A stretch of DNA of 64,000 nt from Sycobia sp. Sy_11 (GCA_018907035.1 JACCIC010000035.1:930001-994000); one strand, 5' to 3'. Positions 23,651 to 36,230 are shown, counted from the first letter of the stretch. Numbers and translations: made by a program. The notes: generated by a model from the sequence alone, not told the origin.

Positions 23651-23923
23651 CGTTCGTGGATCGATAGTTTCCCAATACGGTGACAATATGTTTCTACTTT
23701 AATTGCCCGTTTGCTCGAGTAGCACATTTTTTCAGTCGTCTGAAAGCCTTTTTTTTCTATAGTAATAGGCCTCTTTAACACTTGGTCATACATTGATTTA
23801 AGTTTTCGAATTTTACCAATAAAGTTATATTGGTAAAAACGTTACTTTCACAGCACATAATCTATTCTTGTAGAATTATGAATAAATGTTTAGAGTCACG
23901 ATTGAGACTTGGGTGAGGCCGAC

Positions 23924-24310
23924 TTTGCTGAATGGATTTTTACCGAAAGGTGAATTTGCCAAAAAATATTACCGAAAGAAAATTTGACTAAAACTATAAT
24001 TTTTTATTTATTTCTTTTAATATTCTTTATTTTCTTATCGTGTATGACTTTAGATGAGATAGAACACTAGATGTAACTGTTTTCATAATAAATTCATCAC
24101 AAAAATAATCATATATACTGTGAACGTGTAATCGTATAATATATGTAGTTGATAAAGTATACGTATATTTTGCCTAACTAGGTTCAGAACACAAATAGTT
24201 ATATGCAGTTAAAGTTATAAGTAGTTAAATTTATACTAGATCAGAAAATAATAAGAATTAATGGAAATTAATAACAAATTGTATTTTTTGGCAAATTGTT
24301 TTTGATAAAA
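23924..24310. mobile_element. Candidate non-autonomous transposable element (MITE-like)
   Basis: The left end is a degenerate tandem of roughly 14-17 bp units with the core TTTGCYGAAWGG / TTTTACCGAAAGG; TACCGAAAG occurs at 23941-23949 and again at 23970-23978. AATTTGCCAAAAAATA at 23953-23968 recurs as a perfect 16-bp inverted copy at 24282-24297, and similarity weakly extends outwards (TTTTACCGAAA versus TTTTATCAAAA). The interior of about 310 bp is AT-rich and has no open frame. Terminal inverted repeats with short subterminal tandem units are typical of non-autonomous DNA transposons. Target-site duplications were not identified, so the family and exact ends are unknown. Confidence 0.4.
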
Positions 24311-24763
24311 GCCTATTTAATGAAATTTACCACATCCGTGTAGAGTTGATGTACCAATATAATAAACATTCGTTTCTTTAACGCCGAATTCTATTTCCCT
24401 GTACCAATTTCTGTCTATTTTGTATAGAATTTCTATAGATTAATTTCAAATTTGTATGTAATGCCAAGCAAGCTCTGATAATTGGATAAAGCAGAGAATA
24501 TAAGAAGATTACACAATTAGATTAATGAAAGTGAATGGCATTTTAAAATAATGAACTAATAATCAGGGGAAGAAAAACAGGCCCGAAGAGAAACAAGTTA
24601 ATTAGAAATGAGAAAATTGCCCGATTGGTTGGAGAAAAAGGAAGCGGGGCAGGCGCGCGGCTTATACGCATTACCAGATAACAAAACAGGTGACGGTATA
24701 AATTCTTGCTCAGTTTCTTCGATATCTTGATCGGCGAGGGGCTCATCGGGCGTCTCACATTAT

Positions 24764-24798
24764 CTCTCTCTCTCTCTCTCACTCTCTCTCTATCTCAT
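24764..24798. repeat. (TC)n tract
   Basis: CT run with a single interruption. Confidence 0.88.
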
Positions 24799-24814
24799 CG
24801 TCTCTTTCTCGCAC

Positions 24815-24841
24815 GGACGCACGCACGCACGCACGCACGCT
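24815..24841. repeat. (ACGC)n tetranucleotide repeat
   Basis: About six ACGC units. Confidence 0.88.
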
Positions 24842-25140
24842 CGTAATAAAATGTCAGACACCGATAATTGCGGACTTTTTATAGTGCGAGTGCGCGGCGT
24901 ACCACGGGCGACGCCGGCGAAGGTTTAATCGTCGCGCAACGAGCCAGGCAGCGCGCCTTGCGTAGTCACAACACGCGGACCTATAGGGCAGGCGTAAAAA
25001 ATGGACAAGAGTTTTCGATTCGTGGAATGAAAATTGACAATCAATTTAGCAATTGACCTAGAATTCCGCCGTAATAAACCGCGATTTCGCCATATCTCGC
25101 TGGGCAGCACTCTTTTCTTTTTGCTCCTCGAGCGATGTTC

Positions 25141-25160
25141 CTATATATATATATATATAT
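25141..25160. repeat. (TA)n microsatellite
   Basis: TA run. Confidence 0.85.
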
Positions 25161-25615
25161 AGCTTCCTAGGAACTCGACGGAAAACGCGCGTATTTTACT
25201 ATTATTAGAATGAATTCTTCCGCGGAACTGGAATCGCGGCTTCGAATTGGCCAAGCGAACTTTTTTTTTACCCCCGTCATGGGAATTCGAGGTGTTTTTT
25301 TAGCATCGATGGAATAGCTTTCCAAATTGCCGCACGCATACTTGGAAAGTCCATTCGCATTAAGGTGGAATTTAGAGCAAAATTTATATGTATACCTGTG
25401 ATCGATTTATCGAATCGATTGCGCGTTGATTCTTTTAATCATTCTTGTACAATTTTTCGAAGTTCTACGATAACTAGATCAGTAGAGAGTAAGTAATTCG
25501 AGTGATACATAGAGCACCTCTGTAAACGGGCACTTTGGTCAAAGATACGTCGTTGATCTATATTTCTGACTAGTACGTTATTGGGAGACACATGTAGAGC
25601 GTTATATAGACCTGA

Positions 25616-25618
<3 letters not shown>

Positions 25619-25669
<51 letters not shown>
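25619..25669. repeat. (TA)n microsatellite, about 50 bp
   Basis: Uninterrupted TA run. Confidence 0.92.
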
Positions 25670-25671
<2 letters not shown>

Positions 25672-25910
25672 CCGATAATTAGTGCGCTGTACCTAAATGA
25701 TCCATGACGCGCACACTGCAAAGGGCTATACATCTAATTGACACATATGCAATTAAAAAATATACAATTTAAATATTTGCTTATTATTTCTGTTCGTGCC
25801 CTTATCGGAGCATCTCAGAAGGAGTCATTCGGCACTTCGAGTGCACTGACGCCCCCGCTTCGGATCCTCCGATGCCCGTTCGACGGGTGCGCGCTTGCCG
25901 CGCGAAGGTT

Positions 25911-25952
25911 GTGTGTGTGTGTGTTTCTATATATATATATATAAACACACAC
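25911..25952. repeat. (GT)n-(TA)n-(AC)n compound repeat with dyad symmetry
   Basis: GTGTGTGTTT at 25917-25926 pairs exactly with AAACACACAC at 25943-25952. The 16-base centre (25927-25942) is itself self-complementary TA. The whole can fold as one long hairpin or cruciform. Confidence 0.85.
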
Positions 25953-26267
25953 TGCGTGTACCTATGTATAAATGTATGGAGCGCGGACCCCGAGTTTCCG
26001 GACTGACGAGTAAGATCGCGTGCGTGGAAAAAGCGAGCCAGCCGCGGAGTAATTAAGTTTTCTCTCTTGCCCGCCGGGGTAAGACAGCTTTATTTCTCCG
26101 CTTGTCATTATTTGCGCATTGGTGCACTGTTATGACCCGCCCCCCCCTCTCCCAGCCTCACCCCCTCGACGCACCGCGGGCTTCTCTTTATACGAGCTGC
26201 AGCTACCGCGCTACTCGGCGATCCGCGCGCGCGTTACACCTATGTATATCCATATATATATCTATAC

Positions 26268-26276
<9 letters not shown>

Positions 26277-26319
<43 letters not shown>
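26277..26319. repeat. (GA)n microsatellite
   Basis: Uninterrupted GA run, followed by an imperfect purine tract to about 26360. Confidence 0.92.
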
Positions 26320-26320
<1 letters not shown>

Positions 26321-26545
26321 TGTGAGAGGGATAGAGGGAGGAGGGAGGGAGAGAGATAGAGACGTATACGCGAACCTTTTGAGCGAGCCTTCACGAGCGG
26401 CTATTTTGCAGCCTTTAGCTCGCGCGGGGGAATATATATGCGTGTATATACTATTTCGTTTCTTCCCTAGCGTGGAAAAGTGCGTCCGCGCAATAATAAA
26501 GACGCGGCCGCGATATCTTGAGTTTGCATTTCGCCTTCATAACGT

Positions 26546-26546
26546 G

Positions 26547-26587
<41 letters not shown>
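26546..26587. repeat. (TA)n microsatellite
   Basis: TA run with one TG step at the left end. Confidence 0.9.
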
Positions 26588-26591
<4 letters not shown>

Positions 26592-26720
26592 AACGGACAC
26601 TCTTGCGCACTCATCTTTCAATGAAGCCGGCGGATAAAAACTTTTTATTAAATACATCAAGCCGAGAGCGCGCCTAAATAAACCCCGCGGCTTTCCATGT
26701 ATATGCCCTCCTGCGCTCGC

Positions 26721-27360
26721 TTATTAAAATTATTTTTTAAGAACAAAAATCATAGCTCATTAAAACTTGACTTCATTCTGTGTATGCTCCGGATTACTCA
26801 TTTCCACGGCTCTACTTAAATATTAATTCCAATTAATGATATATCGTTTGACATATCTGGCCTTCAATTATTAATCTGCTTCAAAAATATTAATTATTTT
26901 TGTTGAAAATAATATTTCAAAATATTCATTAAAAAAGAAAAAACAAAAATAGAATTCGCACATGCGATTTCATTAGTTCTACTTCGACGAAAAATATCGT
27001 CTATATTAATCGAGCAAAATTTTCTTACGTTAACCAAAAAACTCGTTAAGAATATATTTGCCCAATGAAGAGCGCTTTATTGAATCAAATGAATTAATTT
27101 TATAAATCGAGGGAATATTTTCGCAAATTAAGAGCATTATTTCCTTAATTCCAGAAAACGGTTTCCTCTTCTACGTCGCAAGCAAAAATTTACTCGATAA
27201 TAAAAATTATTTTTTACAATTAGGGACATTCAATTGGTAGGGCTAAATGTATCACGGAGCTTAATATTAATACATAAAATACGAGTTAAAGAGACCGAGC
27301 TGAGAAGAATGAAGAGTAAGTTATTTCGGAATTCTTCGAGATCTATATGGTACAATGAGG
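26721..27360. other. AT-rich linker
   Basis: AT-rich with no called gene. A GA|GTAAGTTA donor-like site lies at about 27309, with an acceptor-like ...ACAATTAG about 90 bp upstream, but the enclosed sequence is not recognisably coding. Confidence 0.5.
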
Positions 27361-29680
27361 CGCAGGACGGATTTATCGTTTGCAATCTATAATTTTCTTT
27401 TTGCGCTCGAGCGGCAGCGGGACAGAAAACGTCGGCGCTTTGTGCGCTCGCAATCGCACGATCGCCCCTCGGGTTTTTGTTTTTTTTTTTTTTTTTTTCA
27501 CGAGACGCGCGCGAGTCGCTCGCGTTTGGCAGGAGGAAAAAAGAAACTTAAATTGATGCGAGCCGCAAGCGAGCGCATCGGCGGTCGCTCCGACTCTATA
27601 GAAGAACGGGTCATAATGCCTCGAGTCTCTCGGGGCTTCTGCTCGGAAAAAGTGCGGCAGGATATCCAAGCGGAGAAATGGGCGCGCGTAAGATCGAGGC
27701 GAGAGAGTAGGAGCGCGGAAGCAAATCGCCGAGTGCAAATACGCTGCCGATAAGCGACTGTTTAAGACTAATAACGCGTACGTATGCTTCTTCTGGCCTT
27801 TTTTTATGCTCGGCACTTACGGACGAAAGTATTATATTTAAAAGTTCGCGTTGTTTGTGATTGGATGAGAAGTCAATGAGCTGTTATTATTATTATTGGA
27901 AAAAAAGAGGAAAGAAACGTAATTACGTATCTGCAAAAATAATTTTATTATTATTAAGTTCGATAATCGCGGCGAGTGAAAAAGTCCAATTTCTGTATAG
28001 GACTGAAAGTTTCTGTGTTGGTAGCGCTAAAAACCGTATACATTCTTTTAAAAGCTATTAATTAACGTCACTGCGAAATAAAGACGCGGCGGCACGGGCG
28101 CTCGGCGCGACGTCGCCCGAATTAAGAAAATGCCAATGAAAGAAAATATGCGAAGTTCAATTAACGGTCGCTAGGAGTTTCTGCGCGAAACCGGCTTAAC
28201 GAGCCGCAATTGACCGAAAAATGCCGATACTCGCGTCGCGAGCGCCGAGGAAACGGGAGGATCGAGGGAATAGCGAAGGGAGCCCGCAGCAGCGTATATT
28301 TTAACGGCGAGTCCGATTGGCCGGCGCGCAAAAAAGCCCGGCAGCAGTGCGAGCGAGACGCCATTTCCCCCCTGCCCCGCCGAGTTAATCGGTTTCGATT
28401 GCGCGGATGACGCACCGCAGCCGGGCGATAAGGATCGCGCCCTTCCCCGCCCCGCGCACCCCTGGCGCGCCGCCGGCACGCTCCCGACGCGCATAATACA
28501 CGTACGTATAATTCGCCTCGGAAATTCGTATTTGCGACCGGATGTGGATGCACTCGCGCCGGAGTCGTGACGCGCGGTTCGCGCTCCGGGCCGCGGCGAT
28601 CAGGGACTTGCGACTGCTCGCTGCTGGGCAGAGGAGGTAGGGGGCGGGATGGAGGGCGGGGGAGTCAAGACAAAGTCGAGGATAGAGGGCCCAGCCGGCT
28701 CGTCTCGTTTCGTTCGCCCCGTCGCTAATTCAATAAACCTCTCGTCCGCCGTCGGGGCTTCGTCGCTGGCGCGCACGACGCTCTCGCAGCTGCATCGGCC
28801 CGTCGACCATCGCGTCGCGCCGCGGCGTTTTTTCGCCTCGTTGAGGGGAATCCCGCTCCTCTGCCGGGAATAATAGATTTCTAAGGAACTAACACCGGGA
28901 CTCGCTTCTCATTGGCGAGCCGAACGATTTACCAAGACGAGCGCATGTACGCGGCGAGCGAGCGGAGGAGGAGGAGGAGGAGAAATTGGAGGGAGAGGGG
29001 CGGGGAAGGGGTCGGATCCCGTCGATTCCCGAGCGCGCCCGGGGGATTTTTCGCGCGAGCGGCGGGACAACCGCAGATTTGTTTGGTGTCAGTTGCACGG
29101 CGCCGTTCGAGCACTCTCGTCGCGCAGCGCGTCGGAAAAGAGCGCGGCTGTGCAGCGACTCTCCCGGCTAGCGCACCCTCTCGCCACCCCGCCACTCCCC
29201 CCCCCCTTCGAGCTTCGTTTCGACACGGACGGTTGGTATCGACACTCCTCCCGACCCTTCCCCTGGCTTTCGCAAGCCCCGGTCGCGGTGCAGCGTCCGC
29301 AGCCGCGCGTGTGTAGGTGCATCGTCGCGGTTATTTAGGCGGGTGCCGGTGCTCGACGCGCGCGCTGCGGCCGAGTACGGGCGTAACGTCGCGGGCTGCG
29401 CGTGACACGCTGTCGCGCGAGCCGAAACGATAACTTTGCCCTTCTTTTTCTGCCCTCCCCGTGCACCGGAGCCCCGCGGATATTCGCCTCCCACCCTCCC
29501 CCCTTCGAGCCGCGTTCCGCGTGATCGCCCGCGCAGTGGAATTTTTTCTGCCGCCGACCGATCCGAGGACATTTTATCCGCGCTCCGGCCTCTCCCTCGC
29601 AATGCAATCAATCTTGACTGCGCGAAAAACTTTCGAAATAATTTTTTCGCCCGTTTCAATTTGTAAAAACTGATTATAGA
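27361..29680. other. CpG-rich island 7
   Basis: Long, very CpG-dense block with a T-run at 27480-27498 and a (GGA)n run near 28964-28982. Many overlapping open frames, none with a recognisable domain. Confidence 0.6.
27480..27498. repeat. Poly-T tract
   Basis: About 19 T residues. Confidence 0.85.
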
Positions 29681-30110
29681 AAATTTTTTTCCGCAACGTA
29701 ATATATTTAGTTTAATGAACATCCCCCCCCCCCCCCAACGAATACTAGTATATTTACATGTAGGTAGAAACGTGAATTTTAAATTTTGTTTCGAGGGATT
29801 TACAAAATCAGGTGGAAATTATAGGACTGGCAGGAATCTCATTTAGAATAATTCATCTAGTTTTTTTATACTTAAATGTCGTGAAAATCGAGATGAAAAT
29901 GAATTTTCTTGTTGAAAATTGCAGAATATTCCTATTTTTCATTGCGTTATGCTGTCCCCCGAAAATAAATGTGCTGATATTCATTGGACCTACAAATATT
30001 ACATACAAACTATATATTTCCTTTGCTTCATATTTCGTTCAACGAATAATATTAGAAACATTTTATGTCTATATTAATAAACGACCATGCTGGATAATAT
30101 TGACGATGGA
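29681..30110. other. AT-rich linker with poly-C
   Basis: AT-rich with a C14 homopolymer at 29723-29736. An open frame from 29812 runs into the next island but has no recognisable domain. Confidence 0.5.
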
Positions 30111-30840
30111 AGTGCCGACGAACAATGCGATGTACAGGACCGACCGCGCCGTGCGTCGCAAATCGAATGGGCAAGCTGTGCCGGCGGTCGAATACTGGAC
30201 GATAATACGAAAGGAGCCGTGCGAGGATATTGTACGGATTAGGCATTCAAGCAGTACACCGGACTGCAAAATCTTTTCCCCCCGGGAAAATACGGGGAGC
30301 GCGGGCCGCGCGTCCGCGAGGCCTGCGGCCCGTACCCGCGCACCCCGGCTCCGCGCTTTAGCTCTCGCATTTTCATATTTCACTTCAATTTCCACTTGAG
30401 CCGGTGAACAGCGGGCGACCGGCGCGCTGCGCGAGAGGTCGGATACTCATGCGGAATTCATAGGGTCGGGCAATGGCGAACGGACTCGGTCGTTCGCGGA
30501 ATTTACACGTGTGAATCTGTGTGTGGGTGTGTGTGTGCGAGCGCGCGCGCGCCCGCGTTGGCACGTGTGCAGGTTGGCCGAGAAATGAGAGGCGGGAGGG
30601 GGTGGGGCGCAACGGGTGGACGGGGAAGAGATACGAGCCTCGCTTCTGAACGACCGACAAATATCGCGGGGATGGCCAAATTATTTAGTAGTAATTACTA
30701 GGGACGCTTAATGATACGGGCCGACCGTGCCGAGCGCGAAAAGTCTCGTTCTGGTTTGAGTGCGTACGCGTAACCGAACGAAATACGTATACACTTCAGA
30801 CTTACCGTTGAAACAATGAATTATATTACGACATTTTTAA
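30111..30840. other. CpG-rich block 8
   Basis: Left part (30111-30280) is non-repetitive and of balanced composition. The right part holds a short GT/GC run (30515-30552). No gene recognised. Confidence 0.45.
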
Positions 30841-30974
30841 ATAGAGCCGGCAAATTTTTTCGGGGTTATTCGCGCATTGAACGAGCGATTATGATTTATC
30901 CGCTCAAGTACAGGACTAATTTTTATTCTGAAAATGAAGAAATTTGTTTTTGCGCGAAATTCAATTTTGTCCTA

Positions 30975-31028
<54 letters not shown>

Positions 31029-31690
31029 ATTTTAAATAATCTAATGGTGAGTAATTCTTTTGTAACGAGAACAGAATTATATGCACCTTTCAATGGTCTT
31101 TACTAGACAATCTGTAGGTTAAATACGTCAAAAATTTTCTATTTTATCGAATTTTCATATGAAAATTCATCTTAACCTTGAAAAATTAGTTTAATCATGT
31201 CTAGATTAAATCGCAGATGACCGTGTAAAATAATTGTGGTGATGTTTGTTATAAATTTTGTATACTTCTTTTAATTTTACGAGACCTATTACTCATTTTA
31301 AAGCTCCAAAAATATTTTAGATGTTGTTCAGCAATCCAAGCTTACATATATTCTCGAAACGACTCATTTTTTACGTTTACATCTAACTCGAACTCAGTCA
31401 ACCACACCTTCTTTAATGTTATTTTTCTTGGTAGATTTGGAGTTGTTAGTGAAAAATACGTAGGAACAGTTGTTCCACTTTCTGAGTTTAGACCATTTTT
31501 TTCTGAATATCTGTTATCAGTGATGTGAACTTTGATGTAATTACCACGATGTAATTACCCGAGCAGTAGAATTCGAATGACATCGAACTTTAATACTAAT
31601 AGAATTTAACTGACCATCAATTAACAAAGCGTTGCGCGGATTTACGATAATAAAGCCGTCAAATGCGAGCCCAATAGAATTAGAATAAAG
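30841..31690. other. AT-rich linker with long (TA)n
   Basis: AT-rich, no gene seen. Confidence 0.6.
30976..31026. repeat. (TA)n microsatellite, about 50 bp
   Basis: Uninterrupted AT/TA run. Confidence 0.92.
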
Positions 31691-31890
31691 CACCGAGCGG
31701 GCATAGATACCGTACGTTCAATAATCCAGGGGGGGGGGGAAGGTGCGTCGAAATCGGAAACTGGTGTCGATCACATACATGTCCATACATACGTACATCG
31801 GCGATTAGTCGGGTGCGCGCGTCACTTTCGTCGATATAGACAGAGCGGCCTGCGTCAGAGAAACGGCCTCGTGAACGAGTGTCGCGCGGC

Positions 31891-31892
<2 letters not shown>

Positions 31893-31936
<44 letters not shown>

Positions 31937-31949
31937 CGAGAGCGAGAGA
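31893..31949. repeat. (GA)n tract
   Basis: GA run to 31930, then GCGAGA units. Confidence 0.9.
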
Positions 31950-32356
31950 GGAGAGTTCTATAATGCGCGCGTCGTTCGTCGCGTCGACGGCACTTATAAT
32001 GCAAATAATGACACTCGACTCTCGGCGCGGCGCGACCGTCCGAGCGATGTAACGCCGCGAATAAATAGCAACAACTGGTAAACGCCGGGAGAGGCGATCC
32101 TGTCAAATGCGCCTCTACCCCCCCCCCCGCCCCCTCTCCCACCCCCTCGAAATCTCATAAAGCAGCCTGGGCGTGACTCGGCCCCCGTATACGCGGGGGC
32201 GTTATGCTTCTGATGGAAATATTGACTATTACGCGACCGGGAAATACGGCGTGTGTATCATTGAATTGCAGCCCATAAATATGCTCCGATGCCGTCGAGC
32301 GGCGCGCGAGCGATATCGCGGCCTAACGGCCGAGCGAGCGCACTTTTGATTTATTC

Positions 32357-32358
<2 letters not shown>

Positions 32359-32390
<32 letters not shown>

Positions 32391-32406
32391 GCGCGCACGC
32401 GCGCGC
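32359..32406. repeat. (CA)n-(CG)n compound microsatellite
   Basis: CA run followed by alternating CG/CA. The whole is alternating purine-pyrimidine, a potential Z-DNA former. Confidence 0.88.
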
Positions 32407-32642
32407 ATATGCGACGCGGACACGCGAGCGACCGAAAAGTCGCCGCGATGAGTCCATTGGATTCGTGCGAAAACAAACCATTTCGCTAATGACGGATTGG
32501 CCTCTTCTCCCGCTTTTGCGGATTATCATTAAAGCGCCTGCAGCGCTGGCCGTCCACTCGTCGTCGCCCCCCTCGAGCCCCCTCCCGCCGCCTCTATATT
32601 TTCACTGCACAAAAATTCCCGCCCTCCCCGTCTACTTCTTTC

Positions 32643-32670
32643 GGTCGTTCGTTCGTTCGTTCGTTCGTTC
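32643..32670. repeat. (GTTC)n tetranucleotide repeat
   Basis: About six and a half GTTC units. Confidence 0.9.
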
Positions 32671-33408
32671 CCCACGACCTTTGGCCGAAACAGGCGCACT
32701 CGAACCATGGAATTATCTTTATAAATTTGCATTTATATTTTTTCTCCGCGTGCCGTGAAATACGAATCGTAACTGAAATACTTTATTCGTCGGGATAGTA
32801 ATGCAATTCGATTTCAGAATTGCAATATAGTTTTATTTATTTTCACGTTCTCGAAGAAGTATCGTGGCAGACGCTAAGCCAACGCAATGGTGCTCGGTAC
32901 GCGAACGAACACCGAAAAAAACCGCTTTGACTGCAGCAATTTATGAAACTGTTTCACTCATCGATACGGGTATGCGGCTCGTCTCTTTCTGATATTTATC
33001 CAAAAGCCGGGAATCTATCCGAGCCGAGCGTCCGCGTCGAGAGCGATGCGCGTTCGATCGCGCGACTTAATGAATAAACCGCGCGACGAATAAAGCGGAC
33101 CCGTATAGAAAACGACGTCGTGGCGAGGGGATCCGCCGGCGGGGGGGGGGGCGTGGAAGAGGTACGCTCCGCATGCACCGCGGTGGCAAAATGACGTATT
33201 TACCGCTCGAAGTTCAGCCGCGAGTCAAGTCGAGTACACACGGTTCATTAAAATTTTACCTTATAAGCCGACGGAGGCGGGAGAGTGCGAGTTGACGCAT
33301 TCAAGTGCGGACATAATGAAGCCTCGCTTCACCGACGGGATATATCGCTCGGCTCTCGTTTCTCTCTCCACCTTCCCGTCCTTTTTCCTCTCGCCCTCTG
33401 CACTCCTA

Positions 33409-33439
33409 TCTCTCTCTCTCTCTCTCTCTCTCTTCTCTT
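33409..33439. repeat. (CT)n tract
   Basis: CT run inside a pyrimidine-rich stretch. Confidence 0.88.
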
Positions 33440-33790
33440 TATTTCTTCTCTCGTCCTCCGGAGCCCCCACCCACCCCGCCCCCTCGCTCTGCGTTGCAGC
33501 TCGTCCGCTTTTCCAATAACGACCGATTGCGCCCGCTCGCCTGCGAAACGAGAGCGTTCAGCCACGCTTCAACTGCATGCATAAAGTCGTTATCGTCTTT
33601 CCTCTCTTCCTCGCCTGCGCGTTCTTTTTCGCGCCCCGCCCCGGTGTATTTTTACGGATTATAAAATTGCCAAGAGCAAATCAAACGGCGCGCGAAGGGC
33701 CATTGATCAAACTTTTATTTGTCACCAATTACCCCGTTCACTTTCGTAAAAGGGCTTTATGAAATCAACAATACTTATAGCTAATTAGAG

Positions 33791-34200
33791 GATTCTCCTG
33801 TAAGCCATTTAGTTAAAATAACGTGCTCGCTTTGCACTTCAGAAGGAAATATTATAAACTCATTGGATTATTTGTTGATATAATAATTTCATTGTTTCTA
33901 ATACTTCACGTATGTTTTCGAAATAATTATTATTCTACATATTTTAAAGTAAAAATTATTTCGGTATCACATATTTTAAAGCTAGCTAAACATTCTTTTA
34001 AAAAGAACTATTATACGTTACCTTTCCATCTGACTTATCAGACTATTCTAAAGGAATGTAGCGCATGCTATAAAAGAAATTATATTTCAGTATTTGGATG
34101 ATATTTTTATCGAAGGACCATTATGAATCAAGCAAGTTCTCATCTACGTTTCTGTTATGCATGAAATTAAAAACAAACGCAAAAATACACGTTGACCTTC
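33791..34200. other. AT-rich linker
   Basis: AT-rich. A 92-codon open frame (33823-34101) has no recognisable domain and is not called. Confidence 0.55.
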
Positions 34201-34680
34201 GTTCATAAAACTGGCCAGGTGGAATTGAGTTTGAATCTAGGTGTCCGCTCGACCGCAGGCAGTTAAAATCGCCGCAAACCGTACTTTAATAATGTCAATA
34301 TCTCGTTCAATCTGCGTCGATACTCATCGGATTAGCCATAAATCATCGTGAAGCCGCGCCGCCCGACTACTGCGCGGATATTGATGCGATTATCAATAAT
34401 TTCCTGCCGGTCGAGGCTCCGATAATGCCGGCCTTTCAAGCGCGCATTATACACATAAGCTCGTCAAGCGGGTCACGCCGATGAACGCGCGAACCTGTAA
34501 GCCCGACGCTTCCCATATACATATTTCGATCAATTTAAACTTTCTCCCTATTAATTTAGACTTGGATTTATCTCCTATTAATTCTCAATGGCTCGTGCAA
34601 GATTTCACGGCTATCGTCGAACGCGCAATCGCCATTAAATATTTATTAAATTCACGGATAAGGGTGATTTCGTAGATTCG
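34201..34680. promoter_or_regulatory. Enhancer-like non-repetitive block
   Basis: No simple repeats and balanced composition. It contains GGATTAGCC and GCCATAAATC (34329-34344), several TAAT cores, and GATTATCAATAATTTCC. The mix of GATTA, TAAT and CCATAAA is what homeodomain-bound insect enhancers look like. No conservation data are available here. Confidence 0.3.
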
Positions 34681-35090
34681 AATTATTTAAGGTCGGATTT
34701 AAAGAGAAAATTGAATTAAAACGAAATATTTGAGCAGCCGAATTATGCAAAATTATGCAAATATCTGGCGAAAATTATTTTACATTTTTTCCATCCTAAA
34801 TGGTTGCTATCTACCACGTATTATATAATGAAACTTTTTGTTTTTCGTTTTTAATTTCATCGGATAACGTGCAATTACAGAACGGGGAACAACGGACGAG
34901 CGGCAGCCCCCGAGCGCAAACAGATCCGAAAATTGCCGCCGGAGCGCCGGGAAGAGTTTAACGAATAATATTTTTATCATCGCGTTTCCGCGGATCGGGA
35001 AGGGGGCCGCGGGCGGGGGTGGAGGGCGCCGGGCGAAGCGCCCGAATCGCGGAATATTGCAGTGGCGATGTGTCGCGAACGCCAGAGAGT

Positions 35091-35130
<40 letters not shown>
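35091..35130. repeat. (GA)n tract
   Basis: GA run. Confidence 0.9.
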
Positions 35131-35134
<4 letters not shown>

Positions 35135-35597
35135 AGGGGTGAGAGAAAACGGGCCACGCGCGAGTCTAGTTTGTAACGCGTAAAAGAGGGAAAGGTGAGG
35201 AGGGGAAAGGGGATGTTCGGCGTTGGACGGCGGTGAAATTTATACCGGATGTCAACCACCTAATAACGTTATTGCGATGTATAAACTCTCTGTGTGTGTG
35301 TCTGTATATATGTATATATATATATTTATACGCAATGCATGCGAGCGCGCTCTTTAGATAAAGAGCCGGCGAATGCGCGGGGCGGCAGGGGAGGGGCGAA
35401 CGCGGGCAGAGCGCATTAAAAGCGCCGTCATGGGGGCGAGTATAAATAATACCGGCGGTCATTTCCGATGCCGTATTTAGTTTATTAGCGGCGGAGTCCG
35501 ACGGATTTTTCGACCGCGCCGTATAACCTGCCACACCCGCCGAATTACAGGATACTGTTTAGTGCGAATCGAGCGTCCGCGGAGCTTGGGGAGCGGG

Positions 35598-35599
<2 letters not shown>

Positions 35600-35632
<33 letters not shown>
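35600..35632. repeat. (GA)n tract
   Basis: GA run. Confidence 0.9.
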
Positions 35633-35635
<3 letters not shown>

Positions 35636-36230
35636 GGTGGAGGAGGAGAGCAGCCTCTCCCCTGCCAACGTATCCCGGAAGCGAGTGCTTTATGGGAGCG
35701 ATGAAAATCACCGCGACGCGCAAACGGTCCTGGACCATTTCCCTGAATTCGGATAGTCGCCGAGCTCAAAAGGCTCGACTTCTTTATATTTCATACTATT
35801 ATTACTCAACGAAATTCTTTGCATTTTCAATTGTGACCACAGTGGCAATACCAATTAGAATAAGTCGACACGAAATTTGGGCTTCCCCGCTCCCCCGTTT
35901 TCACCGCCCCAATGCCGCAGGACTAGCGAATGGGCGAGCAAGCGCGATTACGGAATCTTCCAGTTGCCTCGAAATTCCTAAGCCTCGATCGACGGACGAT
36001 AAGGAGACGCGGGAAGGGGATCGCGAGACGCGTATTTGTACGAACCGATCGTATTTGTTCGAGCGTTAAATAAGCAAGTGTCGCCGCCTATCTGCGGGAC
36101 TCGGGTAAACGGAAGCCGCGCCGGGGATCTCACATTTCACGATAGAGACTCGGGTAAACATACTCCATAAGATGCAGCGCACCGCTCGAGAAATAACAAG
36201 AGGTAGGTGTATTCGGCGAGCTTCCTAAGT

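Larger units (their letters stand above)
24541..26720. other. Microsatellite-dense mosaic
   Basis: Short medium-GC blocks broken by TA, TC, GA, GT and ACGC arrays, each listed separately. No gene recognised. Confidence 0.55.
31691..33790. other. CpG-rich island 9
   Basis: CpG-dense, with GA, CA-CG, GTTC and CT arrays (listed) and G11/C11 homopolymers (31729-31739, 32118-32128, 33141-33151). No gene recognised. Confidence 0.55.
34681..36230. other. Mosaic CpG-rich DNA with GA arrays
   Basis: Two GA arrays and a TA run. The rest is non-repetitive and without recognisable coding sequence. Confidence 0.5.

Noticed and set aside
24815..24841. Regularly spaced repeats considered as a CRISPR-like array
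   Set aside because: These are simple tetranucleotide microsatellites without spacers, in eukaryotic DNA.
27816..27880. 60-nt minus-strand exon candidate (donor GTAAGT at about 27815, acceptor near 27881)
   Set aside because: Twenty open codons are not significant, the acceptor tract is formed by an ATT repeat, and the peptide is not recognisable.
29812..30399. 195-codon open frame with a hydrophobic first half
   Set aside because: The hydrophobic half simply tracks the AT-rich linker and the Arg/Ala-rich half tracks the CpG island. No domain or splice context.
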